NCBI GenBank assembly: GCA_949752745.1
Contig: OX457026.1
Coordinates: 40,590,394 to 40,654,393, forward strand
DNA: 64,000 bases
Reading direction: 5' to 3'
Source: Protula sp. h YS-2021
Taxonomy: Eukaryota > Annelida > Polychaeta > Sabellida > Serpulidae
The first letter of the stretch is position 1; each line of letters starts with the position of its first letter. The notes beneath the pieces were generated by a model. That model saw only the letters and a program-made list of their open reading frames with translations. It had not been told where the DNA came from and made no database searches. Positions 22,960 through 34,322 of the stretch are shown one piece after another. Made by a program: the position numbers and the translations under genes.

Positions 22960-24060
22960 GTCGAATAAGCATCGGAAAATATGCGTTTTATAGACGTATA
23001 AAATAATACGTATAATATACGATTGCAATATCGGCATCTTTTCTCCGATGTATTTCCAACGTCGTTTATACATAGGAAAATATGCGTTTTATAGACGTAT
23101 AAAATAATACGTATAATATACGATTACAATATCGGCATCTTTTCTCCGATGTATTTCCGACGTCGTTTATACATAGGAAAATATGCGTTTTATAGACGTT
23201 TAAAATAATACGTACAATGTACGATTGCAATATCGACATCTTTTTTCCGATGTATTTCCGACGTCGTTTATACATAGGAAAATATGCGTTTTATAGACGT
23301 ATAAAATAATACGTATAATATACGATTACAATATCGGCATCTTTTCTCCGATGTATTTCCGACGTCGTTTATACATAGGAAAATATGCGTTTTATAAACG
23401 TATAAAATAATACGTATAATATACGATTGCAATATCGGCATCTTTTCTCCGATGTATTTCCGACGTCGTTTATACATAGGAAAATATGCGTTTTATAGAC
23501 GTTTAAAATAATACGTACAATGTACGCTTGCAATATCGACATCTTTTTTCCGATGTATTTCCGACGTCGTTTATACATAGGAAAATATGCGTTTTATAGA
23601 CGTATAAAATAATACGTATAATATACGATTACAATATCGGCATCTTTTCTCCGATGTATTTCCGACGTCGTTTATACATAGGAAAATATGCGTTTTATAA
23701 ACGTATAAAATAATACGTATAATATACGATTGCAATATCGGCATCTTTTCTCCGATGTATTTCCGACGTCGTTTATACATAGGAAAATATGCGTTTTATA
23801 GACGTTTAAAATAATACGTACAATGTACGCTTGCAATATCGACATCTTTTTTCCGATGTATTTCCGACGTCGTTTATACATAGGAAAATATGCGTTTTAT
23901 AGATGTATAAAATAATACGTATAATATACGATCGCAATATCGGCATCTTTTTTCCGATATATTTCCGACGTCGTTTATACATAGGAAACTATGCGTTTTA
24001 TAGACGTTTAAAAAATACGTATAATACGCGTTGGCAATATCGGCATCTTTTTATCCGACG
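22960..24060. repeat. 101-bp satellite array with 303-bp higher-order period
   Basis: The junction word GTCGTTTATACATAGG recurs at 23061, 23162, 23263, 23364, 23465, 23566, 23667, 23768, 23869 and 23970, exactly 101 bp apart. Diagnostic variants recur every 303 bp: GACGTTTAAAATAATACGTAC with GTACG(A/C)TTGCAATATCGAC, TATAGACGTATAAAAT, and TATAAACGTATAAAAT. Three-unit blocks were therefore amplified. Open minus-strand frames in it are products of the repeat, not genes. Confidence 0.9.
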
Positions 24061-24199
24061 CATTTTCGATGCATATACGATGTTTCAAAAATGCGTATAT
24101 ATTCCGCTGTATATCCGACGTATAAACGATGTTTCAAATCCGCTGCCAACGCTGTCGATGCAATTTAGAGATTAACGACGTCGTTTAAGCGTCGGCAGT

Positions 24200-25208
24200 T
24201 TTGTAGGGTTGTGTCCGGTTGGGGTCTGCGCCTTCGACGATGGCTTGTTTGACTGAATTCGGGCTTAGCAGCAGCGAATCCCGTGCGCGGTGCTCCCACT
24301 GACAGTTACTGTGGAGGCAATGTTGCCGGTGCTTCCACCGCACACTGTCACGTGCTGCAGTCTCCACGATGATTGTGTCTACATCCTCTGTGCTGTGAGA
24401 GCAATACCCAATCGTAGCTTCCGCAGCTGAAGCTTTGGACAAACTCACCGGCTTTAACTCGGCTGATGAAAACATAAACTCCATGCTTTTGTTGTTTCTA
24501 TACCTGATTAAACCTTCATCACGCCCCTCACGCTCTTCTGCATTGCCTGAAATGCTATCAATTCAGTAACATTAAACTTTAAATTTTACCAAGTCTAGCC
24601 TTGGCTAGTTATGACCTCAGTAACGTTATTTTCAGTTCGCACTGCCGTCATTAACGTGTGTCACTTTTCTTAGCCACGAAACAATAGGGTGTGGGGCTGT
24701 CACAGATGCTTGCCTCTGCCTCTGCTCTTGCCAGAACCAGTTTTTTTTATAGCGCTACATCTGGTCCATATCCTGCAAAAAGTATGAAACATTAAGGTGT
24801 GCACAGCATTTTTATAGAACTGATTCGTCAGCAATGAAAAGTAGTTTGAAAAGTCCTGGAAGTAAAACTTTATGAGACTACTGGACGATTGCTAACAGCT
24901 TGCCCTGAGAGTTTTGTCCACAGCCGTTTTGGCTTTGAGCGAGCATGTTACTTACCGATTCTCATGGACGTGTAGATCCTCCAGCACCTTAATGGACTTA
25001 CACTTCTCCACTTGCCTACGCAATGTGAACACTGGAGATGCAAGGTTCTCCTCGGTGTTGAGGTATATCTCCTAGAAGGTGCCCTTTAGGTGCGCTATTA
25101 TGTGTTTTTCCAGGAAATCTGCCCTTAGATTTAGTATAAAACGGCACTAATTCTCCTCAAACTATTGCGTGGATCTCCCTCCTTTGTTTCACGATACTGG
25201 GACGATGA
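24200..25208. other. No supported gene
   Basis: A 99-codon minus-strand frame (24185-24484) has no recognisable motif and I do not call it. Nothing else is recognised up to the MITE at 25215. Confidence 0.35.
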
Positions 25209-25214
25209 GAAAGG

Positions 25215-26324
25215 TACGACGGCTGAGACGGACAATTCAGACTTCACACTTCATACTTCGTACTTCACACATAATCTCTCTGAATTTCAGACAAAGCACT
25301 AAAATTTCAGACTTCATATTTAATACTTCAGAGATAAGAATTAAGTCTGAAGTCTGAAGTGTGAACTCTGTATATGATCTCTGAACTATGAAGTGTGAAG
25401 TTTGAAGTAAAACACATCATTTAATTTTTTTTGAACTGGTCCACTTTCTTATCCCTTCTTAGACAACACTTGTTTGGCTTGGTTTGGCCTAACAGACACA
25501 GTGTTACTGTAACTGGATTTGTTGTCAAGGCAATGTATGCACTAGCATGACATTACTTACTATAAGTTGCTTTCCAAGTAACCAATATTTTACGTGAAAC
25601 AGGTTGTAAAATACATAAAGAGTCACTTTTTCTGTGTGGTCTTATAACAACAGAAATTCAGTCAGACTAGCCCTTGCTTTTATTTGCAAAACGAACGTTT
25701 ATGTTTGTCTTTGAAAACAAACAAAGATTTTGGTTGATACCTAAAAACAAAACTAGAATCACATTGTTATGTTTGCATGGCAGAGGCACACCAGAATTAT
25801 GACCGCTCGAGCGTTTTACGAAAAGCGGTCATATTCCATTGGAGGTAGGGAGGAGGGTGTTGGGGGGTGCATGTTCGTATTTCTATGGATACTTGAACTT
25901 AATAAAGATATTTTTGCTTTCCAAATAACTGTATTTTTTCTCATAAGGCCTCCTTATCTTATTACACATCATGCAAAAAAACTTTCCTTATTTTGTGTGC
26001 ACAGCGCTCGTTATTTTCTCTTTGAAACAGATATCTCTCTATTTCCTTTTAGCCAACAGTCACACCACAATTCGAAAAAACTGATAGAAAGGCCAAATCA
26101 AGCTATTTCTTTATACTTCAGCCTCCGTTGAAGCCAGGGACCATTTAAAAAGGGTAGTTTTCAGACTTCAGTGTTCAGACTTCACATTTCAGATATAAAC
26201 TTTACGAGTTCACACTTCAGACTTCAGACTTAATTCTTATCTCTGAAGTATGAAATATGAAGTCTGAAATTTTAGTGTTTTGTCTACAATTCAGGGATAT
26301 GTGAAGTACGAAGTATGAAGTGTG
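25215..26324. mobile_element. AGACTTCA-type MITE, left and central part (interrupted)
   Basis: The left terminal repeat runs from about 25215 (ACGACGGCTGAGACGGACAA, then CAGACTTCACACTTCATACT) to about 25410. The inverted counterpart starts near 26155 and reads outwards to 26324 (GAAGTACGAAGTATGAAGTG). There it is cut by the BEL/Pao LTR. The last 31 bp of the right repeat continue at 35294-35324. Candidate 6-bp duplications GAAAGG lie at 25209-25214 and 35325-35330. The reconstructed element is about 1141 bp and has no transposase. Confidence 0.65.
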
Positions 26325-27042
26325 TGTTACGGCCAGACATGCAACGATTTTTGACCTTGAAAAGTAAACATATATTTTTTGGTCTAGAGCTAAGTGCATC
26401 AACGGATACAAATCCATCATGTGAATAACACTGAAGTTGCTTTAAAAATTAGCTGTTTCTTAGAAAAACATTTCGAAACAAGTTTCCGTGGTTGAGATAA
26501 GACGTCGTTTTGCTTCCAGGTTTAATTAAAAGTCCATTAATTTTGAATTGTTATTCGTTTCCTGTGTATGACGTTGCCGTTAATACTAAGGGTTTCCATG
26601 AAAGTCGGAGAAAATGCCGGTATTTTATCCAACCACATGTGGTAAGCTGTTTTATGTTAATTCGTGGATTTAAATTGACTGAAGTTAATTCACAAGATTA
26701 TATGATCGATTATGTATATGTAATTAAGATGTGTTTGCCAATATTTCTTTATTGTTTTAAAATGTAAGGTCGGTTAATTGATTATTAATTATTATTAAAT
26801 GTTGGTTTGTACTAGATGAAAATATTTAACTATGTCTGTAAAATGATAATTATTTCATTCCACGCGAATAATATTCTGAGACTGAAATGTAATTGAACTT
26901 GTTTTAGAATCTATTTTTATTCATTTTTTCTTTTCAGTTAATCGTTGCGTCTTTATGTGATTAAGGAATCACATCAGTGAAGCGCACGCATTACACATAG
27001 TGCAATAAAGACATCTAAATTCCAAAGTCTTTGACTTCCACA
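26325..27042 (+). repeat. 5' LTR of BEL/Pao element
   Basis: It begins TGTTACGGCCAGACATG and ends GACTTCCACA (TG...CA). It is 718 bp long, against 966 bp for the 3' LTR. The missing parts are about 230 bp at CCACAT|GTGG (near 26640) and 18 bp at AATTCACAAGATT. The 18-bp gap is flanked by CACA in the longer copy, as expected for a microhomology deletion. Confidence 0.9.
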
Positions 27043-27074
27043 ATTATTAACACATTTTTGATATCATACTTGAT

Positions 27075-28500
27075 ATGGATACGGTCGACAAACCGACAAC
27101 CCGGTCCGAGTCGAAGCGAATCCAAGATGAGCAACATGCTCAGACCTTTGATTGGCTGACAAAACTGTCAGGAGAAATTGATGTCCTTATGCTCAAAAGG
27201 GACAAAGAAAGCGTTCGCTTGAAATACAAGGATTGGTTGGAGGGAGAAGTATGGCAACTTCCTTGACCAATTAGAAGCCAGAGTTAGCCATACAGCTAGT
27301 GACGGCACCGAAGTAGAAGAAACAAGGCTGGAATCGCAGCGAAACTTTCTGCTTGAGGTCAAATCTCGGATAGAAACATGATTCGGCGAAGTTTCTTCCA
27401 GTCAAGCAGATGAAAGCATTTGCACCCAAAGTTGGCGGAAGTCCCAAACATCCTCACTGTTGAGGGAACGTCAGTGATGCGAAGAACTCAAGGCTGAGGT
27501 GAAGTCATAAAAAACGGCAAGAAATAGAAGACCAGGAGCGAGATCTGTATCGCAGGCGCGAACAGCTCGAAATTGACCGCAGACGGAAAAAAGAGAAGAA
27601 CTGGAACTACAGACCAAGGTGAGGATAACTGAAGCCGCCATCAGTGAGCACGATAGCGCTAGTGTCAGGTCAGTGTCTACCCGTCGTTCTCGAGTCGTTG
27701 ATAACAAACGTTACGAAAATAATTATGTTACCGACGTTGTCAATATTACGAAATTGCCTAGAAAACGGACGTTCGAAGTAGAGTAATTTAATGGCGTTGC
27801 GTTGAAATTTGTACGTTTTGGACGTCAGTTCAACAGTCGTATTGTCGCTTACTGCGACACAGATGAAGAAAAAATATACGTTCCTTGCACAGTACACTTC
27901 CGGCGAAGCTAAAAGTGTCGTTTCGGCCTTCGCTCATTTGAACACGTCGGATGCATGTGAAACGGCGATACGCGAGCTAGACGAACGTTACCGTGATCTA
28001 TAAGTTATCGCTCACGCTTACGTCAAACGAGCTTTAAATTGACCGTCAATACGTGCAAATGATGGCAAGGCACTAGACCGCTATGCAGTGTTCCCCCAAG
28101 AACTCGACAGCGCTCTCAAAGATGTTCGAGAGGCCCGAATACTAGAATATCCGGAAAACATGAAACGCCTTGTGGCAAAACTGCCTCTGTTTCTACAGGA
28201 TCGGTGGTGCAGAGAAATTCATCGCTTCAAAGGCCACCACGAAATCAGTTTCACAGATCTTGTGACATTTGTGAAATCCGAAGCAAAGATTATGAATGAT
28301 CCGACATATGGAAGAAGCGCAATCAGTGACGTGACGTTATCAACTACACCAAAAAGGCACACCGGATCTTTCGCCACTTCAAAGGACAATAAACAGACCA
28401 AACGCAAGTCTGACAAGTCAGGGTCAGGTAAGCCTACGAGCAAGGGTTTGTATATTGTTCAGTCGAGACACAAGGGTTATCCGAGTGCGAAAGGTTAAGT
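27075..28500 (+). pseudogene. BEL/Pao gag (DUF1759-like), broken
   Basis: An ATG 33 bp after the LTR starts MDTVDKPTTRSESK. This first frame stops at 27266. Later pieces carry the DUF1759-like capsid features: FLAQYTSGEAKSVVSAF with AIRELDERYRDL (27860-28003), then MKRLVAKLPLFLQDRW and KFVKSEA-like helices (28088-28498). At least three frame breaks separate them. In intact elements this is the particle-forming protein. Confidence 0.75.
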
Positions 28501-28548
28501 AGTTTCTCACCTAATAACACAGCACGATTTGTTAAATCAAAAGGTTTA

Positions 28549-28590
28549 TGTTTTGGTTGTTTGAAGTTTGGTCATTTGAGCAAATCTTGT
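28549..28590 (+). pseudogene. Gag zinc knuckle (CCHC)
   Basis: One frame encodes CFGCLKFGHLSKSC, that is C-x2-C-x4-H-x4-C. This is the nucleic-acid-binding knuckle expected between BEL/Pao gag and protease. A KKCKRHHPTSLH stretch downstream is typical of the group. Confidence 0.8.
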
Positions 28591-28743
28591 GAAAACAGGT
28601 GTGTTTGTAAAAAAATGTAAACGTCACCATCCAACATCGCTTCATAGAGAAGACAAAATTAATGATAAAAACGTTGAACAGAAATCGGAAGCTCCAGTAA
28701 ATCAGTTATGTAGCTCTACGGGGCCCGGTAGTGAAGAATGTAC

Positions 28744-29103
28744 TATGGCCATTATACCGGTTGAGGTGAAGGTTAAGAACAGTTTCAAAGCTGTTAAAAC
28801 ACACGCGTTCTTAGATTCAGGAAGCAGTGTTAGCTTTTGTACACAAAGTTGGGTGTGGGTTGTAAAAGGTTGAAAATGACCATAAACACAATGGGCAAGC
28901 CATTCACAATGGTGACTAACGAAATTAAGGGATTAACGATTAGTGATCTGGAAGGCAAAAATCCGATAGAATTGCCAAAGGTTTACACTAAGGATTGCAT
29001 GCCTGTTTCACACTGTCACATTCCCAGGAAGAGTGACATATCCCAATGGCCGTATTTGACAGATGTGCATTTACCGGAAATAGAAGAGATATCGGTCTTT
29101 TGA
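28744..29103 (+). pseudogene. BEL/Pao aspartic protease (DUF1758-like)
   Basis: AFLDSGSSVSFC carries the D-S-G active-site motif at about 28814. A frame change near 28870 separates it from the second half (GLTISDLEGKNPIELPKVYT), which is the usual continuation. It would cleave the gag-pol precursor if intact. Confidence 0.7.
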
Positions 29104-29305
29104 TCGGTGTCGTTGCACCAGGAGTCTTTACTCCTATCAAAACTAGGGCTGGTCCGATACACTGTCCTTCAGCTACAAGGTCACCCTTAGGTGGATCGTA
29201 TGAAACATAAGGCGTAATTGCCAGGCCAAAGCCTTCGCTATGGTAAATAGAACGTATATGATAGCTCTGAAGGAAGTTGAAGATTTATAGGCTTTAGATA
29301 GGTTA

Positions 29306-30322
29306 GTGAGAGATTCAATCAATTTTGAGTTTCACGAGCATATCGCAGACGATAAAAAAGAAAATTCACAAGAGGACAAGGCCTTTCTCCGAAAGGTAGA
29401 AACTTCAATGAAAACGGTAGGAGATCACTTTGAGGTAGGATTACCATTTAGGGACAAGTCCATCGTACTCCCCGACAATCGTTACCAAGCCGTTCAAAGA
29501 TTGAAAACTCTGGAAAGAAAAATGAGAAAAAATCCAGCGTTTTGGCAGGACTAAACACGCTTCATGACAGATGTCATAGACAAGGGATATGCGGAAGTAT
29601 TTCCAAATAGTGAATTAAAGAGACATGATGGGAAGGTCTGGTACATTCCTCACCATGGCGTGTATAATCCAAACAAACCGGAGAAAATAAGAGTTGTCTT
29701 TGATTGTGCGGCGAAGTACGATGGACTTTCACTGAACCAGAATCTCCTTCAGGGCCCAAATTTAACCAATAATCTGGTTGCGGTACTAGTGTGTTTCAGA
29801 CAGGAACGTTATGCAATAATGGGAGACATAGAGGCAATGTTTCACCGGGTCAGGGTTCGAAAAGAGGACAAGGACTGCTTGAGATTTTTATGGTGGCAGG
29901 ATTGGGACCTAGATAGCGAACCGAGAGTATATAGAATGTGTGTCCATTTATTTGGGGCCACTTCTTCCCCAAGCTGTGCAATCTCTGCCCATAGATCTAC
30001 TGCTCTGGACAACAGAGATAGATTCGACAAGGAAACAGTAAATGCGGTTTTGCGTCATTTCTACGTCGAAGATTGGCTAAAATCAGTTCCAAGTGAAAGT
30101 GACGCAATTTCACTTGTTTTTAGCCTGTCACAATTGTGTGAGTTAGGTGGATTTCGTTTGACCAAGTGGATAAGCAATAGCAGGACAGTATTAGAAGCTA
30201 TCCCCGAATCAGATAGAGCTAAGACCGTTAAGGACATAGACATAAAATCAGAAACTCTCCCATCTGAGAGAGCTTTAGGTGTCTATGGTGCACAAAATCG
30301 GATTGTTTTAAATTTCGTATAA
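29306..30322 (+). pseudogene. BEL/Pao reverse transcriptase, first copy
   Basis: The region before RT (FEVGLPFRDKSIVLPDNRYQ) ends with a stop at 29554. RT itself runs from 29564: WYIPHHGVYNPNKPEKIRVV, FDCAAKYDGLSLNQNLLQGP, then MGDIEAMFHRVRV with the first catalytic Asp in GDIEAMF. The usual second catalytic block is affected: the frame reads HFYVEDWLKS where the family has YVDD, a D-to-E change. The reading frame ends in sequence that begins the tandem amplification. Confidence 0.85.
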
Positions 30323-31465
30323 AACTACAAGACAAACCTCTTCCCCAAGCTGTGCAATCTCTGCCCATAGATCTACTGCTCTGGACAACAGAGATAGATT
30401 CGACAAGGAAACAGTAAATGCGGTTTTGCGTCATTTCTACGTCGAAGATTGGCTAAAATCAGTTCCAAGTGAAAGTGACGCAATTTCACTTGTTTTTAGC
30501 CTGTCACAATTGTGCGAGTTAGGTGGATTTCGTTTGACCAAGTGGATAAGCAATAGCAGGACAGTATTAGAAGCTATCCCCGAATCAGATAGAGCTAAGA
30601 CCGTTAAGGACATAGACATAAAATCAGAAACTCTCCCATCTGAGAGAGCTTTAGGTGTCTATGGTGCACAAAATCGGATTGTTTTAAATTTCGTATAAAA
30701 CTACAAGACAAACCTCTTCCCCAAGCTGTGCAATCTCTGCCCATAGATCTACTGCTCTGGACAACAGAGATAGATTCGACAAGGAAACAGTAAAACGGTT
30801 ATGCGTCATTTCTACGTCGAAGATTGGCTAAAATCAGTTCCAAGTGAAAGTGACGCAATTTCACTTGTTTTTAGCCTGTCACAATTGTGTGAGTTAGGTG
30901 GATTTCGTTTGACCAAGTGGATAAGCAATAGCAGGACAGTATTAGAAGCTATCCCCGAATCAGATAGAGCTAAGACCGTTAAGGACATAGACATAAAATC
31001 AGAAACTCTCCCATCTGAGAGAGCTTTAGGTGTCTATGGTGCACAAAATCGGATTGTTTTAAATTTCGTATAAAACTACAAGACAAACCTCTTCCCCAAG
31101 CTGTGCAATCTCTGCCCATAGATCTACTGCTCTGGACAACAGAGATAGATTCGACAAGGAAACAGTAAAACGGTTATGCGTCATTTCTACGTCGAAGATT
31201 GGCTAAAATCAGTTCCAAGTGAAAGTGACGCAATTTCACTTGTTTTTAGCCTGTCACAATTGTGTGAGTTAGGTGGATTTCGTTTGACCAAGTGGATAAG
31301 CAATAGCAGGACAGTATTAGAAGCTATCCCCGAATCAGATAGAGCTAAGACCGTTAAGGACATAGACATAAAATCAGAAACTCTCCCATCTGAGAGAGCT
31401 CTAGGTGTCTATGGTGCACAAAATCGGATTGTTTTAAATTTCGTATAAAACTACAAGACAAACCT
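29964..31465 (+). repeat. Fourfold tandem duplication of a 375-376-bp RT segment
   Basis: The unit starts at CTTCCCCAAGCTGTGCAATC (29964, 30340, 30716, 31091) and ends TATAAAACTACAAGACAAACC. The copies are nearly identical. Copies 3 and 4 share CAGTAAAACGGTTATGCG where copies 1 and 2 have CAGTAAATGCGGTTTTGCG, so amplification was stepwise. Each copy repeats the YVEDW-containing RT block and a stop, which destroys pol. Confidence 0.95.
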
Positions 31466-32010
31466 TTCACAAGAAAGGGTGTACTCTCAGTCACGATTCC
31501 AATCTTTGATTCTCTGGACGTGGCTTACCCCTTTGTAATGCATGCTCGACAATTGCTTCATAAACTTTGCAAGAATTGATTAGGTTGGGATGATCCCTTG
31601 CAAGAAAAAGAATCACAAAGGTGGCAAAAATGGTTAGTGGGGCTCCCAAAAATTTCTGAATTTTGCATACCCAGGTGCTTTAAGCAAAGTGAAGGCACTT
31701 GCTCAGATTTTCAATTTCATACATATTTTCTGATGCTAGTGAAGACGGCTATGGCGTAGCATCATACCTAAGGCTAAACATACAAGGCAGGGTAGTATGC
31801 TCTCTTGTTATGACGAAATCAAGAGTAGCGCCATTAAAGAAAATTATAATTCCCAGATTAGAACTTACTGCAGCAACTGTTGCAGTTCGAATCGCAAGAA
31901 TGATCGAAAGCGAATTGGATTTCAAGTTGGAACTGTATTTTTGGACGGACACACCTTTGTAGCAAATAGGGTGTCCGTTATTAGAGAAGGTAGTGACTTT
32001 GGGCAATAGA
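31466..32010 (+). pseudogene. BEL/Pao RNase H / peptidase A17 region
   Basis: YIFSDASEDGYGVASYLR matches the family's FSDAS..GYG.V.Y. It is followed by KSRVAPLK and IPRLELTAA, a strong BEL/Pao signature, then VFLDGHTFVANR across a frameshift, where the family has a WTDS-type motif. It is broken but clear. Confidence 0.8.
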
Positions 32011-32170
32011 GTTACACCCGTTCAGCTTTGAACCCTGCCGATTATGCTTCTCGAGGCTTGTCTCCAGACGAATCAGATAAGTGCAAGCGATGGTAGTCAG
32101 GGCCCGAATTTTTATGGCAGCCGCAGTCCGACTGGCCAGGGACAAAAGACTTACGCAAGACTATTGATAC

Positions 32171-32338
32171 GGATGACCCTGAGGTTAAGGCTTCTGTCAA
32201 CACTACTGTCAAGTGTGAAACAGAAAGTCTTGATGTACTGCTAAGTAGATTCTCGGATGACCCTGAGGTTAAGGCTTCTGTCAACACTACTGTCAAGTGT
32301 GAAACAGAAAGTCTTGATGTAGTGCTAAGTAGATTCTT
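32171..32338 (+). repeat. 84-bp tandem duplication in pol
   Basis: GGATGACCCTGAGGTTAAGG occurs at 32171 and again at 32255. The two 84-bp copies differ at only a few positions (TACTGC against TAGTGC, TCTCGG against TCTTGG). 84 is a multiple of three, so the duplication alone keeps frame. Confidence 0.9.
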
Positions 32339-33300
32339 GGATTGGAAAAGGGCACGAAAGGTTTTTGGGTGGATTGTCAAATTTGTTTCAAATATAAGAT
32401 TTTTGGCTTCAACACGCAAACAGTTGCAAGTGTCAGTAAAAATTGAAGACGAAGTTGAATTGGAAATTGCGAATTTAAGGTCCACTGAATCCTCCCAACC
32501 CCTGGAACTGACCGTCCGTGACAGTGAAGGGGCGGAAAGGTGTATTTTCAAGGGTGTTCAAAGTACACATTTCTCAGAAAAGATGAGGTCTCTTCACGCA
32601 GGCAAAGGTATAAGGAAATCTAGTTCCATTTTGAAATTTGATCCAATCATACATGACGAACTTTTGTGTGTAGGAGGACGTCTAAAAAATTCTGACTTAG
32701 ACATCTGACGAAAGACATCCTATTCCGTTGCCGAAGAAATCTGAGGTTTGTGCTCTACTCAAGCAATGTGCTCACAAGTCCGTGGGTCACATGGATCGCA
32801 ATGCAATGGTTGCATTTCTTCGACAAAGGTATTGGTTAATAGGTGCAAATTCTTTAGCAAAAACATTGTTTCAAAGTGCGTAATTTGTCGAAAATTCCAA
32901 GGAAAAACGTTAGAACAAAAGAAGGCAGATCTGTCGATTGATCGTTTGACACCGGATCAACCTCAGTTCACAAACACAGGTATAGATTACTTCGGTCCAA
33001 TAGAAGTAAGGAGAGGTAGGGCAACAGTGAAAAGATATGGAGTTACATTCACTTGTCTATCATCAAGAGCAATGCACTTAGAGATGGCTGTGTCTCTAGA
33101 CACGGATTCCTGTATCAATGCCATAAGACGTTTCATGGCTAGGAGACCGGTGGTGAAACGACTTTTGTCAGATAATGGTACCAATTTTGTTGGGGCACGA
33201 CGAGAACTAAAAGACGAAATAGAAAATGGAATAAAGCTCAAATCCACGACACCCTGCTACAATAAGGCGTCGAATGGAAAATGAATCCGTCAGCTGCATC
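32322..33300 (+). pseudogene. BEL/Pao integrase
   Basis: The N-terminal part is split by a stop at 32706. The zinc-binding region includes CKFFSKNIVSKCVICRKFQG. The core follows: FTNTGIDYFGPIEVRRG with the first catalytic Asp in GIDYFGP, then SSRAMHLEMAVSLDTDS, then LLSDNGTNFVGARREL with the second Asp. The expected W.F..P..P..GG..E region around 33260-33310 is degraded and frame-shifted, so the catalytic Glu cannot be assigned. In an intact element it inserts the cDNA. Confidence 0.85.
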
Positions 33301-33445
33301 CCATTTTGGCAGAATTTGGGAGAGACTAATCAGAATACTGAGAAAACTTACGTATTCAATCATGAAAGAGCAGACCATACATCTAAATGATGATGGTCTC
33401 AATACATTATTTTGTGAGATCGAGAACATATAAAACAACAGACCA

Positions 33446-33808
33446 TTGACCGAAATGTCAGACAACCCAAATGATTTAGGGTTTCTTACACCAAACCACT
33501 TACTCATGCTATGCCCACAGACCAAATTTGCTCCTGGAATCTTTAATCAAAATGATAACTGCGCCCTCCGCAGATGGCGTCAAATACACTATCTAGCAGA
33601 TATATTTTGGAAAAGATGGAGAAAGGAGTACATTGCTCTTCTGCAAATACGTCAAAAATGAGAAACATTAAAACAGAATATCAATACAGGTGATATTGTT
33701 TCGATAACAGAGAATGCCCCTCGAAATTCATGGAGCTTAGGCAGGGTCGTAGAAATACATAGAGATCACAAGGGTTTAGTTAGAGTAGCTAAGGTGCAAG
33801 CCAAATAA
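33446..33808 (+). pseudogene. DUF5641-type C-terminal domain of BEL/Pao pol
   Basis: LGFLTPNHLLM and RRWRQIHYLADIFWKRWRKEY are followed, after a stop at 33661, by TGDIVSITENAPRNSWSLGR and VVEIHRDHKGLVR. This is the conserved tail after BEL/Pao integrase. Confidence 0.85.
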
Positions 33809-34310
33809 AACATTTTGGAACGCCCCATACACAAATTGTGTCTTATCTTAGAAGGTAATTGAAAATGCTTCAATTATTATAATTATCATTGAAATGTTTT
33901 AATTGTAGATATGATTAATGTATGTTACTGGTACTAATTATGTTTATGTTTTAATTGCGATTTAATTGTAATTTGTGTTTATTTGCAACGTACAAGTAGT
34001 TTGTATTTTATGAGCAGCGTGAAATGTTTAAAGTTGAATTTGAACACTGTAGATGTATTGTATGTAGTGGCAATGATGCGAAGCGTCTGGTATCTGTCAG
34101 TTCAAACTAGGCACTAGCATAACAGTTTCGATCATGTATAACTTCTATTTTAAGATTAACGGATCTTGCTTGTGTTCCCCGTGTGCTTTTACAGTTGTAA
34201 ATAGTTTCAGCTAACTAGAGACACATGTACTCTAGATCATACAGGGCAAAGGAAATCCAGACGATAATATTATATCTGAACTTTCATAAGATCAAATGCA
34301 TAAGAGCATT

Positions 34311-34322
34311 TAAAGGGGGCGG
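34311..34322 (+). promoter_or_regulatory. Polypurine tract before 3' LTR
   Basis: AAAGGGGGCGG immediately precedes the TGTTACGGCC start of the 3' LTR. It is the expected plus-strand primer site. Confidence 0.75.

Larger units (their letters stand above)
22140..24190. repeat. CGTCGG-rich repeat element, right copy (B), inverted relative to A
   Basis: The stretch from about 22330 to 23060 is the inverted counterpart of 18230-18960 in copy A. It includes the TTAACTGACCCATTGAACC block, the tRNA-Pro-like module and the ATGTCCCCTACAAAACGTCA block. Copy B has about 160 bp of extra sequence after the tRNA-like part and a greatly expanded 101-bp tandem array on its right side. No clean terminal repeat like that of copy A was found. 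Confidence 0.6.

Noticed and set aside
23066..23881. Repeated 69-codon frames starting MYKRRRKYIG
   Set aside because: Each begins and ends at the same place in the 101-bp satellite unit. They are by-products of the array.
22960..24060. CRISPR-like array
   Set aside because: The units are fully repeated without unique spacers, and the sequence is clearly eukaryotic.
24185..24484. 99-codon minus-strand frame starting MEFMFSSAELKPVS
   Set aside because: It looks less biased than most random frames and could be an exon. I find no family motif, splice context or neighbour to support it.
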